DNA from: Actinomycetes bacterium
Lineage (GTDB): Bacteria; Actinomycetota; JAHEXW01
Assembly (NCBI GenBank): GCA_023251915.1
Contig: JAHEXW010000005.1
Coordinates: 1 to 64,000 of the forward strand
Reading direction: 5' to 3'
DNA: 64,000 nucleotides
This document shows, piece after piece, positions 50,080-59,802 of this stretch. Both the position numbers and the translations under genes were made by a program. Position 1 is the first letter of the stretch. Every line of letters begins with the position of its first letter. The notes under the pieces are model-generated. The model was not told the origin of the DNA, did not search any database, and saw only the letters and a program-made list of their open reading frames with translations.

Positions 50080-50154
50080 TGGAGCCGGCGGGGAGATTCG
50101 AACTCCCGGCCTGCGCATTACGAGTGCGCTGCTCTACCACTGAGCTACACCGGC
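50080..50154 (-). tRNA. tRNA-Thr (anticodon CGU)
   Basis: GCCGGTGTAGCTCAGTGGTAGAGCAGCGCACTCGTAATGCGCAGGCCGGGAGTTCGAATCTCCCCGCCGGCTCCA. Confidence 0.95.
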
Positions 50155-50165
50155 ACGATTTCCAA

Positions 50166-51245
50166 TTATATCTTAGAAGAGGTTTCGCCGCTGTTTGCCG
50201 GTTTGGCCGTCTCCGATTTTTTGGGGTCGCGGCGCGGGCCGCGATTACGGCGGCGAGGCGGACGATTGCCCGGCGCGCCATTCTTATCCCCGGCCGCCGG
50301 CTTGCCGCCAGGCTTGCCGGATTCGCCAGCATCCTTGGGTCGTGTCGCTCCGTCATTGCCGGCCTTGCCGGCAGGCAGGCGAGGAGGCCGGTTTTTGGCC
50401 GACGAAGCGACCTCACCCGCCGGCGTTTTCTTTATCGCGCTGCGATCCACCGGACTGATATCGCTCAACAAAACCTGGATCTGCTTGTTTGTCTCTTCTA
50501 GCCCGACCAAGACGGCATCTTTGGGAGCGCAAAACCCGATGACCCGGCCGATACCCTCGGGCGTATTGACGTCGCGACCCATGTGAGGCGCGCGTTTGCG
50601 AAAATCGACATAGGCATCATTCTCATACTTCAGACAGCACATCAGACGGCTGCAGACACCGCTGATCTTTATCGGATTCAACGGCAGATTCTGTTCCTTG
50701 GCCATCTTGATAGAAACGGGTTCGAAATCGGCCAAGAAAGTCCGGCAGCACAAATCGCGTCCGCACGGCCCCAGTCCGCCGATAGATTTTGCCTCATCCC
50801 GTACACCGATCTGTCTCATCTCGATGCGCGTCTTGAACTCGGCTGCCAAATCCTTGACGAGCTCGCGGAAGTCCACGCGACCTTCTGCGGTAAAATAAAA
50901 TACTATTTTGCTGCCGTCAAATAAGCACTCCGTCTCGACAAGTTTCATCGGCAGCGCGTGTTTGCGAATCTTATCGTGCCCGACTTTTGATGCCTGGCGC
51001 TCTCTGTTCTTATTAGCCTCGTCCTTGGCGATATCGTCAGGCGTCGCTAAACGGGTGACTTTCTTCAATGGCATAATGACCTCGTCGGCCGCCAGCTCTC
51101 TGGCCGTAGCGATCACCTCGCCGATCTCGGTTCCTCGGTTTGTCTCGACAACAATCTTATCTTCCGCTTCCGGGCGCAGACTACCCGGGTCAAAATAGTA
51201 GACCTTGCCTGCTTTCTTTAATACAACCCCAATGACAGTGGGCAT
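50166..51245 (-). CDS. PSP1 family protein (RicT/YaaT-like) with basic C-terminal tail
   Basis: GGLGPCGRDLCCRTFLADFEPVSIKMAKEQNLPLNPIKISGVCSRLMCCLKYE. Confidence 0.93.
   Translation of the reverse strand: MPTVIGVVLKKAGKVYYFDPGSLRPEAEDKIVVETNRGTEIGEVIATARELAADEVIMPLKKVTRLATPDDIAKDEANKNRERQASKVGHDKIRKHALPMKLVETECLFDGSKIVFYFTAEGRVDFRELVKDLAAEFKTRIEMRQIGVRDEAKSIGGLGPCGRDLCCRTFLADFEPVSIKMAKEQNLPLNPIKISGVCSRLMCCLKYENDAYVDFRKRAPHMGRDVNTPEGIGRVIGFCAPKDAVLVGLEETNKQIQVLLSDISPVDRSAIKKTPAGEVASSAKNRPPRLPAGKAGNDGATRPKDAGESGKPGGKPAAGDKNGAPGNRPPRRRNRGPRRDPKKSETAKPANSGETSSKI
50343..50418. repeat. dispersed palindromic repeat, copy G (inside the PSP1 gene)
   Basis: GTCGCTCCGTCATTGCCGGCCTTGCCGGCAGGCAGGCGAGGAGGCCGGTTTTTGGCCGACGAAGCGACCTCACC; shares the GGAGGCCGGTTTTTGGCCGACGAAGC core with copy E. 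Confidence 0.85.
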
Positions 51246-52270
51246 TATCCCTCCAGGCGAGCCACCGTTGGCGGCATGCAGTTAATGGCCAGTAAGGCCT
51301 CTTCCAACACCAAATCCTTATTGGCGTTAGTACGCAACGCATCTCCGGCGCGCGCCAAAATATCCAGCGCGGCGGCCGCGTTAGCCGAACTTATCCGTTC
51401 CGCGGCAAGCGTCAGCTGTGACGCTCTATCTTTGTTTATCAATAGCGACTCGTTTCCTGTTTCTCTCAGTACGATCAGGTCGCGGTACCAGGAACCGAGG
51501 ATCGCCAGGGCTTCGGCCTCAATTGAAGAGCCGTCGCCTTTGTCTTTCTCTTTAGCCAGCGGCAGCAAGGCATCCTTGGCCGCGAATACATCGATTATGC
51601 TTCCCTCGCTTATCTCCGCCGCGCGGTCCAAGATGATAGCTCGAATGTCGCCGGCCGCTCCCCCGATTACCAGCCGTTTCGCCTTACCGACAGAACCGCC
51701 TGATAGCGCCGTCGCAATCTCGGCGGCGTCGTCCTCCGCTCCGGCTGCAAGCAAAACCGACTGAATAACACGAGGCGGCACCGCCCGAAATACGACTTCT
51801 TGACAGCGAGACCGAATGGTCGGGAGCAGACTATCAGCGCCCGCTGCCGTCAGAATAAACGCGGCATAGGCGGGCGGCTCTTCCAGGTTCTTCAGAAGCG
51901 CGTTGGCTGCCTCTACTGTCATCAGGTGCGCGTCCTCGATGATGTACACCTTGCGCTTTCCTTCGAACGGTTTCAAGCCGATCGATTGTCCGATTTCACG
52001 AATTTGTTCGATCTTAAGGCTATTACCCGCCGGCTTGATGCTTTCGACATCCGGATGAGCGCCATTCTTAATCTTCATACAGACAGCGCAGCTCCCACAA
52101 CCGCCTTGCGCGCAGTTCAACGCAGCCGCAACACTCACGGCCGTGGTGCGTTTGCCAACTCCGTCCGGCCCGGTAAACAAATAGGCGTGGCTGGCAGTGC
52201 CGTGCTCTAAAATGTTTTCTAGGAAGGAAATAGCTTTTTCCTGGCCGACTATATCGTTGAAGATGTGCAC
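51245..52270 (-). CDS. holB: DNA polymerase III subunit delta'
   Basis: DIVGQEKAISFLENIL, HAYLFTGPDGVGKRTTAV, LLKNLEEPP. Confidence 0.94.
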   Translation of the reverse strand: MHIFNDIVGQEKAISFLENILEHGTASHAYLFTGPDGVGKRTTAVSVAAALNCAQGGCGSCAVCMKIKNGAHPDVESIKPAGNSLKIEQIREIGQSIGLKPFEGKRKVYIIEDAHLMTVEAANALLKNLEEPPAYAAFILTAAGADSLLPTIRSRCQEVVFRAVPPRVIQSVLLAAGAEDDAAEIATALSGGSVGKAKRLVIGGAAGDIRAIILDRAAEISEGSIIDVFAAKDALLPLAKEKDKGDGSSIEAEALAILGSWYRDLIVLRETGNESLLINKDRASQLTLAAERISSANAAAALDILARAGDALRTNANKDLVLEEALLAINCMPPTVARLEG

Positions 52271-52272
52271 GC

Positions 52273-52920
52273 TTAAATTATAGCATCAAGAAAGCTGTTC
52301 ACGGCGGCAATAACCTGCATGTGGATTGCCTTTGCGGGTTGGGTCGCGTCAAGCACACGGAAACGCTCGGGGTAGAACTCGGCTAGCTCCCGGAAGCCTT
52401 CCCGGACGCGCCTGTGGAAATCGATGTCGGCAAGCTCGATCCGGTCCAAGTCGTCGGGGCTGAGACGCCCCAGGGCCTGCTCGACCGGCAAATCCAAAAG
52501 CAGCGTCAGGTCCGGCATCAGGCCGCCGCTGGCCCAGTCGGATATCCGTCTAGCCTCTGCCACCGGCAGACCGCGGCCGTACGCCTGATAGGCGATAGTG
52601 GAATCAACATACCGGTCGCAAATAATAATCTTGCCGTCCCCTAAAGACGGCCGGAGAACTTCGGCAACGTGCTGGGCGCGGCTAGCAGCAAACAACAGCA
52701 GTTCACTCCGCGGATCCATGCCGGCAAATTCAGTCGAGAGCAATGTCTCGCGCAAGACGCGGCCGATTGCGGTCGCTCCCGGTTCGCGCGTGTGAACAAC
52801 CCCGTAGCCTGTCTCAATTAGATGCTCATATAGCATTTTGGCCTGCGTGCTCTTGCCGCAGCCCTCGATGCCTTCAAATGTTATGAAGCCGCCGTCGGAC
52901 TCGATGTCCATTTGGGCCAC
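52273..52920 (-). CDS. tmk: thymidylate kinase
   Basis: FITFEGIEGCGKSTQAKML, TREPGATAIG, CDRYVDSTIAYQAYGRGL. Confidence 0.96.
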   Translation of the reverse strand: MAQMDIESDGGFITFEGIEGCGKSTQAKMLYEHLIETGYGVVHTREPGATAIGRVLRETLLSTEFAGMDPRSELLLFAASRAQHVAEVLRPSLGDGKIIICDRYVDSTIAYQAYGRGLPVAEARRISDWASGGLMPDLTLLLDLPVEQALGRLSPDDLDRIELADIDFHRRVREGFRELAEFYPERFRVLDATQPAKAIHMQVIAAVNSFLDAII

Positions 52921-53471
52921 TCCTCTTCATATATGTCGCCGCCGTAAATATCGTCGGCGACGATTGCCGGAAAATCGTCCAGAACCAACCGGTAGATAGC
53001 TTCCGGACCTAACTCCGGATAGGCCGCCACCGTTGCTTCGCCAATATGGCGCGCCAGGAGCGCGCCCACGCCGCCGACCGCAGCCAGGTAGACGGCGCCG
53101 CTGGCTTGCATCACGTTCCGCGTTTGGGCCGAGCGCCTCCCTTTACCCATGAAAGCTTTGACCCCATGGCTGAGCATGTCAGGCACATACACGTCCATCC
53201 GTCGGCTCGTCGTTGGACCGGCCGCCCCTATGACGTGCCCGGGACGCGCCGGAGTCGGACCCATATAGAAGATAAGCTGGCCTTCGAGGGTGATTGGCGG
53301 CGTGCCAGCGCGTAGGTCGGCGCTGAGACGCTTGGCGGATGCGTCTCGCGTCGTATAGACGGTTCCGCTGATCCTGACTGCATCACCTGCCCGCAATTCC
53401 GCGATTGTCTCAGGGCTTAACGGCGTCGTTATGGATTTGGCGGTCTGTGGTCTGTTGTCTGTTGTCATCAT
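52881..53471 (-). CDS. class I fumarate hydratase, beta subunit (Fe-S hydro-lyase)
   Basis: LRAGDAVRISGTVYTTRDASAKRL...IFYMGPTPARPGHVIGAAGPTTSRRMD; start at 53471, not the ORF-track 53765. Confidence 0.9.
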   Translation of the reverse strand: MMTTDNRPQTAKSITTPLSPETIAELRAGDAVRISGTVYTTRDASAKRLSADLRAGTPPITLEGQLIFYMGPTPARPGHVIGAAGPTTSRRMDVYVPDMLSHGVKAFMGKGRRSAQTRNVMQASGAVYLAAVGGVGALLARHIGEATVAAYPELGPEAIYRLVLDDFPAIVADDIYGGDIYEEEWPKWTSSPTAAS

Positions 53472-54322
53472 AGAGTCTCGCTGGCTCTTCTCAGGCAATA
53501 GCAGCTGATATCGACCGCGACCGGCAACGTCGCGATATGCGAAGGCCTTTCCAGAATGCGTACGCCTAGGCATGTGATACGGCCGCCCCACCCAGCGGGA
53601 CCGACGCCAGTACCGTTGATTGCTGACTCCAGTTCTTCTTCCAGCGCGTCCAGTTTCTTGTTGGAGTTGGCGACATTCAGTGGCCGGAGCAATGCTTTTT
53701 TGGCCAGAAGACCGGCCGCGTCCAGGGTCCCTCCGATGCCAACGCCGATAATCAGGGGTGGGCATGGATTTGGACCGGCGGCTCGCACGGCCTCCATGAC
53801 AAACTGCTTAATGCCGGCCACACCGGCCGCCGGCTGCAGAACCGTCGCCGCGCCGACGCTTTCGCTGCCGCCTCCCTTTATGAAAACAGTTATTTTCAAC
53901 CTGTCCCCGGAAACGATTTCCGTGTGGAGCACAGCCGGGGTATTGTCGCCGGTATTGACGCGGTGTCCTGTCGGATCGGCAGCGACTGAGTTCCTTAGGT
54001 ATCCAGCTGAGTAGCCCGCCTTGACGCCTTGATTGATCGCATCATTTAGGTTTTGGCCGGTAAGAATAACCGCCTGTCCGATTTCAACGAACACGACTGC
54101 GAGACCCGTGTCCTGGCATAAGGGGGTCGATTCGTCGGCCGCGATGCCGTTGTTGTCCAGCATCATCTGCAAGACTTCCCGCCCGCGCGATGATTCCTCG
54201 CGCTTCAGTGCTATTTCAAGAGCTTCGACCACATCGTCGGGTAGGGCAAAATTGGCCTCTTGGACCAGCTTGCTAACCGCTTGGGAAACTAAAGAAGTAT
54301 CAAGCTCACGCGTCTTGGCCAT
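53468..54322 (-). CDS. class I fumarate hydratase, alpha subunit
   Basis: STPLCQDTGLAVVFVEIG, FIKGGGSESVGA, CPPLIIGVGIGGTLDAAGLLAKKALLRPL. Confidence 0.92.
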   Translation of the reverse strand: MAKTRELDTSLVSQAVSKLVQEANFALPDDVVEALEIALKREESSRGREVLQMMLDNNGIAADESTPLCQDTGLAVVFVEIGQAVILTGQNLNDAINQGVKAGYSAGYLRNSVAADPTGHRVNTGDNTPAVLHTEIVSGDRLKITVFIKGGGSESVGAATVLQPAAGVAGIKQFVMEAVRAAGPNPCPPLIIGVGIGGTLDAAGLLAKKALLRPLNVANSNKKLDALEEELESAINGTGVGPAGWGGRITCLGVRILERPSHIATLPVAVDISCYCLRRASETL

Positions 54323-55238
54323 GCAGCGCCTCCACGGCGGTGCGCACGTCGTCGGCTGCCTCTTGTAGGCCGGCAAGCTCGTCCGCTGTTAACGCGATCT
54401 CCTTAACGCCTTCCATTCCGTTCCGGCCAAAGACCGCCGGAACGCCTATGACCGCCCCATTAATACCATACTCGCCGGTCAGATAGATCGCCGCGGGCAG
54501 AACCTCTTTGGTATCCTGCAAGATAGCTTCGACCATCTTGGCGACCGCGGTGCCCGGTCCATAGTACGCGCTGCCGGTCTTTAGGTGAGATATGATTTCC
54601 GCCCCGCCTCGGCGCGTTCTGTCGGCCAGCTCGACCAGTTCTTCGCGGCTCAGCTTGTCGTTCAGCGGTTCGCCGGCGACCTTGGCCAGCTCAACCAGGG
54701 GAATCATTTTGTCACCATGCGCGCCAATCACCATGGCCTCAATGGCCGCGGGCTCAGCACCCGTTTTTTGCGAGATGAAGTAGACAAAACGGCCGGTGTC
54801 CAAGACGCCGCCCATACCGAATATCTTGCTCCTATCTTTGCCGCTGACTCCGTAAGCCAGCATTGTCATATCGTCCAAGGGGTTGGTGACGATAATAATG
54901 ATAGCGTCAGGCGCGTAGGCGTTGATCTGGGCAACCACCGAACGAATAACCTCTGCGTTCTTTTTCAAAAGGTCCGTTCGGCTCATTCCCGGGCCGCGCG
55001 CGAATCCCGCCGTAACAACAACGATAGCGCTGCCGGAGACGGCGGAGAAGTCATCCGTTCCGGTTACGGTGACGCGACTGCCCTGGATGGCCATGGCCTG
55101 CATTTTGTCGATTGACTTGCCCTTGGCGATACCGCCGGCTATGTCTATCAGCACCACGTCAGCCAGCTCCCGCTGCGCAATTATGTGCGCGGCGGTCGCT
55201 CCAACGTGGCCGGCGCCGATTATTGCTACTTTGTCCAT
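54306..55238 (-). CDS. mdh: malate dehydrogenase
   Basis: VAIIGAGHVGATAAHIIAQRELADVVLIDI, TAGFARGPGMSRTDLL, VIGAHGDKMIPL. Confidence 0.94.
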   Translation of the reverse strand: MDKVAIIGAGHVGATAAHIIAQRELADVVLIDIAGGIAKGKSIDKMQAMAIQGSRVTVTGTDDFSAVSGSAIVVVTAGFARGPGMSRTDLLKKNAEVIRSVVAQINAYAPDAIIIIVTNPLDDMTMLAYGVSGKDRSKIFGMGGVLDTGRFVYFISQKTGAEPAAIEAMVIGAHGDKMIPLVELAKVAGEPLNDKLSREELVELADRTRRGGAEIISHLKTGSAYYGPGTAVAKMVEAILQDTKEVLPAAIYLTGEYGINGAVIGVPAVFGRNGMEGVKEIALTADELAGLQEAADDVRTAVEALHGQDA

Positions 55239-55284
55239 AAAACCCCTTATTGATAGACCTGAGGGACTTGAACGACCCGGACGA

Positions 55285-57465
55285 CTACTTGCCTTTGACG
55301 TCCTTTGGTTTTGCCTTCTTGGCAGTCTTTCCAGTCTTTCGGGTCCCTCCGGTCTTACGAGTCGAGTTTTTGGTTTCTTCTGCCGCAGCCGCAGCTTTCT
55401 TCGCCTCGTAGCGAGCTTTGCTTTCGGCGTTGCTGGGGCATTCCCAGAAGTTGGGGCAGAATATTCTCGGTCCCTTGCCTTTCTGCGGCACCTTCATCTT
55501 CGGCGCGCCGCAATCCGGGCACGTCTCTCCGGCCGCCATGGCAATGCCGAATGGAGGCAGCGGATAAGCGGTCGTGCAATCGGGATAACCGCTGCAGCCG
55601 ATGAATTTGCTGCCCGATTTCTTGGCTCGCCTGATCATTAGGTCCTTACCGCATTTAGGGCAAGGCCCGACAACATTGTCGGCCCGGATGCCGTCCCAAA
55701 TTCGTTCCCTTATCTCATCGGCATTGGCGGCGATGCTATCTACCGTATCGCCCAGAACGCCGCGCGAGTCTTCCACAACGGCCGCTCGCTTCATCTTGCC
55801 TTCGGCGATCAAGTCCATTTCATGTTCCAGCTCGGCCGTCATGACCGGCGTCGATATCGTGGCGGCAAAATCTTTGAGAGACCTGGCCACAGCCAGGCCA
55901 AGCTTGGTCGGGATAATCGGGTCACCGTAGACATACTGTCGGTCATACAGATTCTGAATAATCGAGTGGCGTGTAGCCTTGGTGCCTAAGCCAAGCTTTT
56001 CCATCTCTTGAATCAGGCCACCTTGGCCGTAGCGCTGGGGCGGCTGAGTTTCCTTAGACAGCAGCTGCTTATCGATCAATGGGAGGGTCTCTCCCTCCAG
56101 CAACTGCGGCAGGACCGCTTCTTTGCGGCGAGAATAAGGATAGACGTCAATCCATCCCGCGAAAACGGTACGCTCGCCTCGGGCGACGAAAGGTTGATCG
56201 CCGGCGTTGATGATGGCCTTGATGTTCTCAAACTTTGCCGTCGGCGACAAGGTCGCGAAGAACCGGCGGACAACGAGCTCGTATATCTTCCAAGAGCGGT
56301 CGTCCAGAGCTGACCGAGCTGCGGCACCTGTTGGATAAATCGGCGGATGGTCGGTGGCAAACTTCTTGCCCCGTGTCGGCGTCAAAGGACCGGACGCCAG
56401 TAGTCTGCCGGCCGGCTCAGCGAAAACGTCGCCGGTGAAAAGCTGGACAATCTCGCGCAAATCCAAGGTGGGCGGATATACTGTGTTGTCGGTGCGAGGG
56501 TAACTTATGTAGCCGGCCATGTACAGACGTTCCGCCACATCCATCGCCCATTTAGCAGTAAACCCGATCGAAGAGGCGGCCGCCAGGAAAGATGTTGTAT
56601 TAAACGGCGCCGGCGGCGCTATCTTACGCTCACGTTGAGCGACGGAAGCGACGACTCCCTCTTCGGGGACTGAGCTGAAGGCAGTTTCCGCAATGGCTTT
56701 GTCGTCAAACCGGTCCGCCTTGTGTTGCGCGTCAAACCGTGCCCCGTCCTTCTCGAAAGTGGCGGTTATCTGCCAGTATGGCACCGGCGTGAAGGCCATC
56801 CGCTCGAGCTCGCGATCCGCGATCAGAACCAAGGTCGGGCTCTGCACCCGGCCGACGCTCAAGAAGTTCTTGCCCAAGCGCGTTGATGCCAGTGAAATGC
56901 CTCGGGTTAGTGTCGCCCCCCAGATCAGATCGATATCCTGGCGGGCTTCACCGGCCGACGCGATGTCGTAATAGGGGTCCTCTAGGTTCGCGAACGAATC
57001 CGCGACTTCTTTGTCCGTCAACGAGGAGAATCGGGCCCTCTTGACCTTGACGTTCGGGATTTTCTCTTTGATGACGTTGAGAGCGTCGACTCCGATCAGC
57101 TCCCCCTCGCGATCAAAGTCGGTGGCGATAATGACGTTGTCGACGTCTTTGATTTGTTTCTGCAGGGCGGCCATAACGTATTTGACAGTTGGGACCTTGA
57201 CCAGGGAGGCTTTAACTAAGTCTTTGAGGTCGGTTTTTTCCCAGTTCTCATAGCCTTCCGGGAAATCCACTTTGAGGATATGTCCGCGCAGGCCGATAAC
57301 GCGCACCTCTCCGTCTTTGTCCTTATATGTATAGACGGGAACGGTGCCGGTCGCTTTCTTGGCGCCTTTCTTGGCTGCCGGAGAATTACTTTTGGCCTTG
57401 CCGCCAGACAATATGTCGGCTATGCGGGACGCAACGTTATCTTTTTCGGTGACGATCAGTTTCAA
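55285..57465 (-). CDS. topA: DNA topoisomerase I
   Basis: TOPRIM KLIVTEKDNVASRIADIL, ATDFDREGELIG, SYPRTDNTVYP; C-terminal zinc fingers and KTGGTRKTGKTAKK basic tail. Confidence 0.92.
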   Translation of the reverse strand: MKLIVTEKDNVASRIADILSGGKAKSNSPAAKKGAKKATGTVPVYTYKDKDGEVRVIGLRGHILKVDFPEGYENWEKTDLKDLVKASLVKVPTVKYVMAALQKQIKDVDNVIIATDFDREGELIGVDALNVIKEKIPNVKVKRARFSSLTDKEVADSFANLEDPYYDIASAGEARQDIDLIWGATLTRGISLASTRLGKNFLSVGRVQSPTLVLIADRELERMAFTPVPYWQITATFEKDGARFDAQHKADRFDDKAIAETAFSSVPEEGVVASVAQRERKIAPPAPFNTTSFLAAASSIGFTAKWAMDVAERLYMAGYISYPRTDNTVYPPTLDLREIVQLFTGDVFAEPAGRLLASGPLTPTRGKKFATDHPPIYPTGAAARSALDDRSWKIYELVVRRFFATLSPTAKFENIKAIINAGDQPFVARGERTVFAGWIDVYPYSRRKEAVLPQLLEGETLPLIDKQLLSKETQPPQRYGQGGLIQEMEKLGLGTKATRHSIIQNLYDRQYVYGDPIIPTKLGLAVARSLKDFAATISTPVMTAELEHEMDLIAEGKMKRAAVVEDSRGVLGDTVDSIAANADEIRERIWDGIRADNVVGPCPKCGKDLMIRRAKKSGSKFIGCSGYPDCTTAYPLPPFGIAMAAGETCPDCGAPKMKVPQKGKGPRIFCPNFWECPSNAESKARYEAKKAAAAAEETKNSTRKTGGTRKTGKTAKKAKPKDVKGK

Positions 57466-57563
57466 AGGTTTAGGCTCCTTATCGGTTTTTCTTGCGCAAG
57501 CTCTCGTGTGCCGCGCTTAAGGGGTCGCGACGAGAAATACTATAGCACACGGCGGCCTCAGCG

Positions 57564-58223
57564 CTACCCGGTAAGCTCCCGCACCTGCTTGACTACCCAC
57601 TCGTCCCAAGCCTCCAGGCCTTCGCCGGAAGTGCAGGAGACAATGAACATCTCAACGTCCGGATTCATCTCTCTAATCGTTTTCTGGAAACCTTCCATAT
57701 CGAAGTTCGTCGAGCCGATCAGATCGATCTTGTTGATTACCAGCGCGTCGGCTTCGCTGAACATAAGAGGATACTTGTGCGGTTTGTCGTCGCCCTCCGT
57801 CACGGAAAGCAACATTACTTTCTTATGTTCACCCAGTTTGAACTCCGCCGGGCATACCAGATTGCCAACGTTTTCGATAATTAATAACCGAATGGACGCG
57901 AGGTCAACTTTATCCAAACCGTTGCGAATCATGTTCGCGTCCAGGTGGCAGGCCCCACCTGTGTTTATCTGTACGGCCGGTACACCAAAAGCCGCAACCC
58001 GATCGGCGTCCACCGACGAGGCGATGTCGCCGTCGATCACCGCCAGCGGGATGCCGGCGCGTTTCATAGCCTCCAACGTCTTGATCACCAGGGTTGTCTT
58101 GCCAGCCCCGGGCGAACTCATGAAATTCAAGACGGCGACGTTGTTTTCCTTGAATTTCGCGGCGTTGGCGGCAGCGATATTATCGTTGGTCTCGAGTATG
58201 TCTTTTAGAACTTTGACTTCCAC
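57564..58223 (-). CDS. hypB: hydrogenase nickel incorporation protein HypB
   Basis: NFMSSPGAGKTTLVIKTLEAM, DIASSVDADRVAAFGVPAVQINTGGACHLDANMI. Confidence 0.95.
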   Translation of the reverse strand: MEVKVLKDILETNDNIAAANAAKFKENNVAVLNFMSSPGAGKTTLVIKTLEAMKRAGIPLAVIDGDIASSVDADRVAAFGVPAVQINTGGACHLDANMIRNGLDKVDLASIRLLIIENVGNLVCPAEFKLGEHKKVMLLSVTEGDDKPHKYPLMFSEADALVINKIDLIGSTNFDMEGFQKTIREMNPDVEMFIVSCTSGEGLEAWDEWVVKQVRELTG

Positions 58224-58242
58224 TTTTGACCTCCGGTCAGAT

Positions 58243-58330
58243 TACAAAGAGTACGAGGAGCACCAAGATGACTTGGCCGAAATCAATGGTTTTGTCGTCA
58301 TTGTGCTCTTTGTGTTCCTTGTGCTCTTTC
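58243..58330. repeat. short imperfect tandem/inverted repeat between hypB and hypA
   Basis: Minus strand AAAGAGCACAAGGAACACAAAGAGCACAATGACGAC...GTCATCTTGGTGCTCCTCGTACTCTTTGT. Confidence 0.7.
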
Positions 58331-58331
58331 G

Positions 58332-58673
58332 CTAGTCTATGTCTATACTGTCGACGGCCAGTTCCCGGCCGGTAATGAGCTCGCCTAGAATATCCCCGCA
58401 CGCGGGACATTTCATTATCATGTCCTCCGCGGCAAATTCGTGGCCGCAGGCCTGACAACGCGCCTTCGCCTCGATGAAATTGATGTTCAGCTTGGCGCCC
58501 TCGGCAATCGTATCCTTGGTCATGATCTCGAAATAGAATGCGACGCAATCAGGGACGACCTGGGAGAGTGATCCGACGGTGAGGTTAACCTCGTTTATTT
58601 TGCTCGCGCCGCTTTTCTCGGCTGAATCCAGAGCGATGTCCAAGATGCCCTGGGTGATTGTCATTTCGTGCAT
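58332..58673 (-). CDS. hypA: hydrogenase nickel metallochaperone HypA
   Basis: MHEMTITQGILDIALDSAEKSG; CQACGH...MKCPACGD zinc site. Confidence 0.95.
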   Translation of the reverse strand: MHEMTITQGILDIALDSAEKSGASKINEVNLTVGSLSQVVPDCVAFYFEIMTKDTIAEGAKLNINFIEAKARCQACGHEFAAEDMIMKCPACGDILGELITGRELAVDSIDID

Positions 58674-58682
58674 TGCGCCTCT

Positions 58683-59186
58683 TTACTCTGACTCTTCAAT
58701 CTCTTTCATTACCAGTTCGATCACTCGCGGAATCTGGGCGGCTATCGTTGGAGTCAACTCCAGGCCCCACTCGATCTCGGCCGGCTGGATGCCTATTATT
58801 ATCGCTTCCGCCGGCATTCGCCCGGACAGCTCGGCCATCGTTAAGACGTCAAACAACGTGACTTGATGCATTGACACCTTTGTCAGAACCTTTGTTTTGA
58901 TGTCTTGTGCGGTGAACCTGAACAGAGTCCCGGCCGGCTCCCCGGCGTTGACAACGTCCAGCATGATTACTTTGTCGCGGCCTCCTATATAGTATAGAAG
59001 GTCTAGGCCAAGCGTGGCGCCGTCAACGATATCAACGTAAGAAGGAATACCAAGTTCTTCGCGGCGAGCTTCCAGCTCCTCGACAACTTTGACGCCGAAG
59101 CCCTCGTCTTTCAGGATAGAATTGCCGACCCCGAGCACCAGAATCCGGTGCTCGGGGTCGACGTGTTGCTCCGTATTACTTGACAT
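58683..59186 (-). CDS. [NiFe] hydrogenase maturation protease (HyaD/HupD family)
   Basis: RILVLGVGNSILKDEGFGVKVVEEL, DGATLGLDLLYYI. Confidence 0.94.
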   Translation of the reverse strand: MSSNTEQHVDPEHRILVLGVGNSILKDEGFGVKVVEELEARREELGIPSYVDIVDGATLGLDLLYYIGGRDKVIMLDVVNAGEPAGTLFRFTAQDIKTKVLTKVSMHQVTLFDVLTMAELSGRMPAEAIIIGIQPAEIEWGLELTPTIAAQIPRVIELVMKEIEESE

Positions 59187-59795
59187 CTACTCTTTTGATT
59201 CCTTAGGCACCATGCTCAATACCATGTACTTGAACTGGCCAAAGTCTTCAAAGAGAGACAGATAGACATGTACCGCGGTCAGCAGGATGAACACCCACAT
59301 AATCGAGAAGTGCCATACCCGGACCATCTCCAATCCGCCGACAAGCGAAGTCAGCCACGTGAAGTAGCCGGCAAACGGCGTATAGAGCGCGAAACCTGTC
59401 ATCGCCTGAAGGATGATCAGCGGAATAAACAGTACATAGGTCAACCGCTGGGGCGGATTGTAAATGCCCTGAACCTCTTTCGGCAGCTCTTTCTTCAGAA
59501 ACAGGTAGTACCCGAGCGTACCGAACAGATTCCTCCAGACGATCATGCCCAAACCGAAGTTCTTGTAGTCCCGGTTCTTGGACAGGAACGCCAATGAAAC
59601 CCTGATGATGAGGTTAAAGACCACGACGTACATTGCTACGAAGTGGACGAACCGCATCGTCGACATTGACCCCTTAAAGAAGGGATAGTGGATGAAGAAC
59701 CCGGTAAACGCCAGCGCGATCATGCTGACTACGTGGATATAGTGATATATCCTCGCTTCGACCGGATGCTCGATATGCATTTCAGCCATCTTCAT
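59187..59795 (-). CDS. Ni/Fe-hydrogenase b-type cytochrome subunit
   Basis: HPVEARIYHYIHVVSMIALAFTGFFIHYP...FSIMWVFILLTAVHVYLSL. Confidence 0.92.
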   Translation of the reverse strand: MKMAEMHIEHPVEARIYHYIHVVSMIALAFTGFFIHYPFFKGSMSTMRFVHFVAMYVVVFNLIIRVSLAFLSKNRDYKNFGLGMIVWRNLFGTLGYYLFLKKELPKEVQGIYNPPQRLTYVLFIPLIILQAMTGFALYTPFAGYFTWLTSLVGGLEMVRVWHFSIMWVFILLTAVHVYLSLFEDFGQFKYMVLSMVPKESKE

Positions 59796-59802
59796 CCCTC
59801 CT

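Noticed and set aside
57280-58335. 351-aa plus-strand ORF across topA start and hypB
   Set aside because: Antisense to two clear genes and crosses an intergenic repeat; no domain signature.
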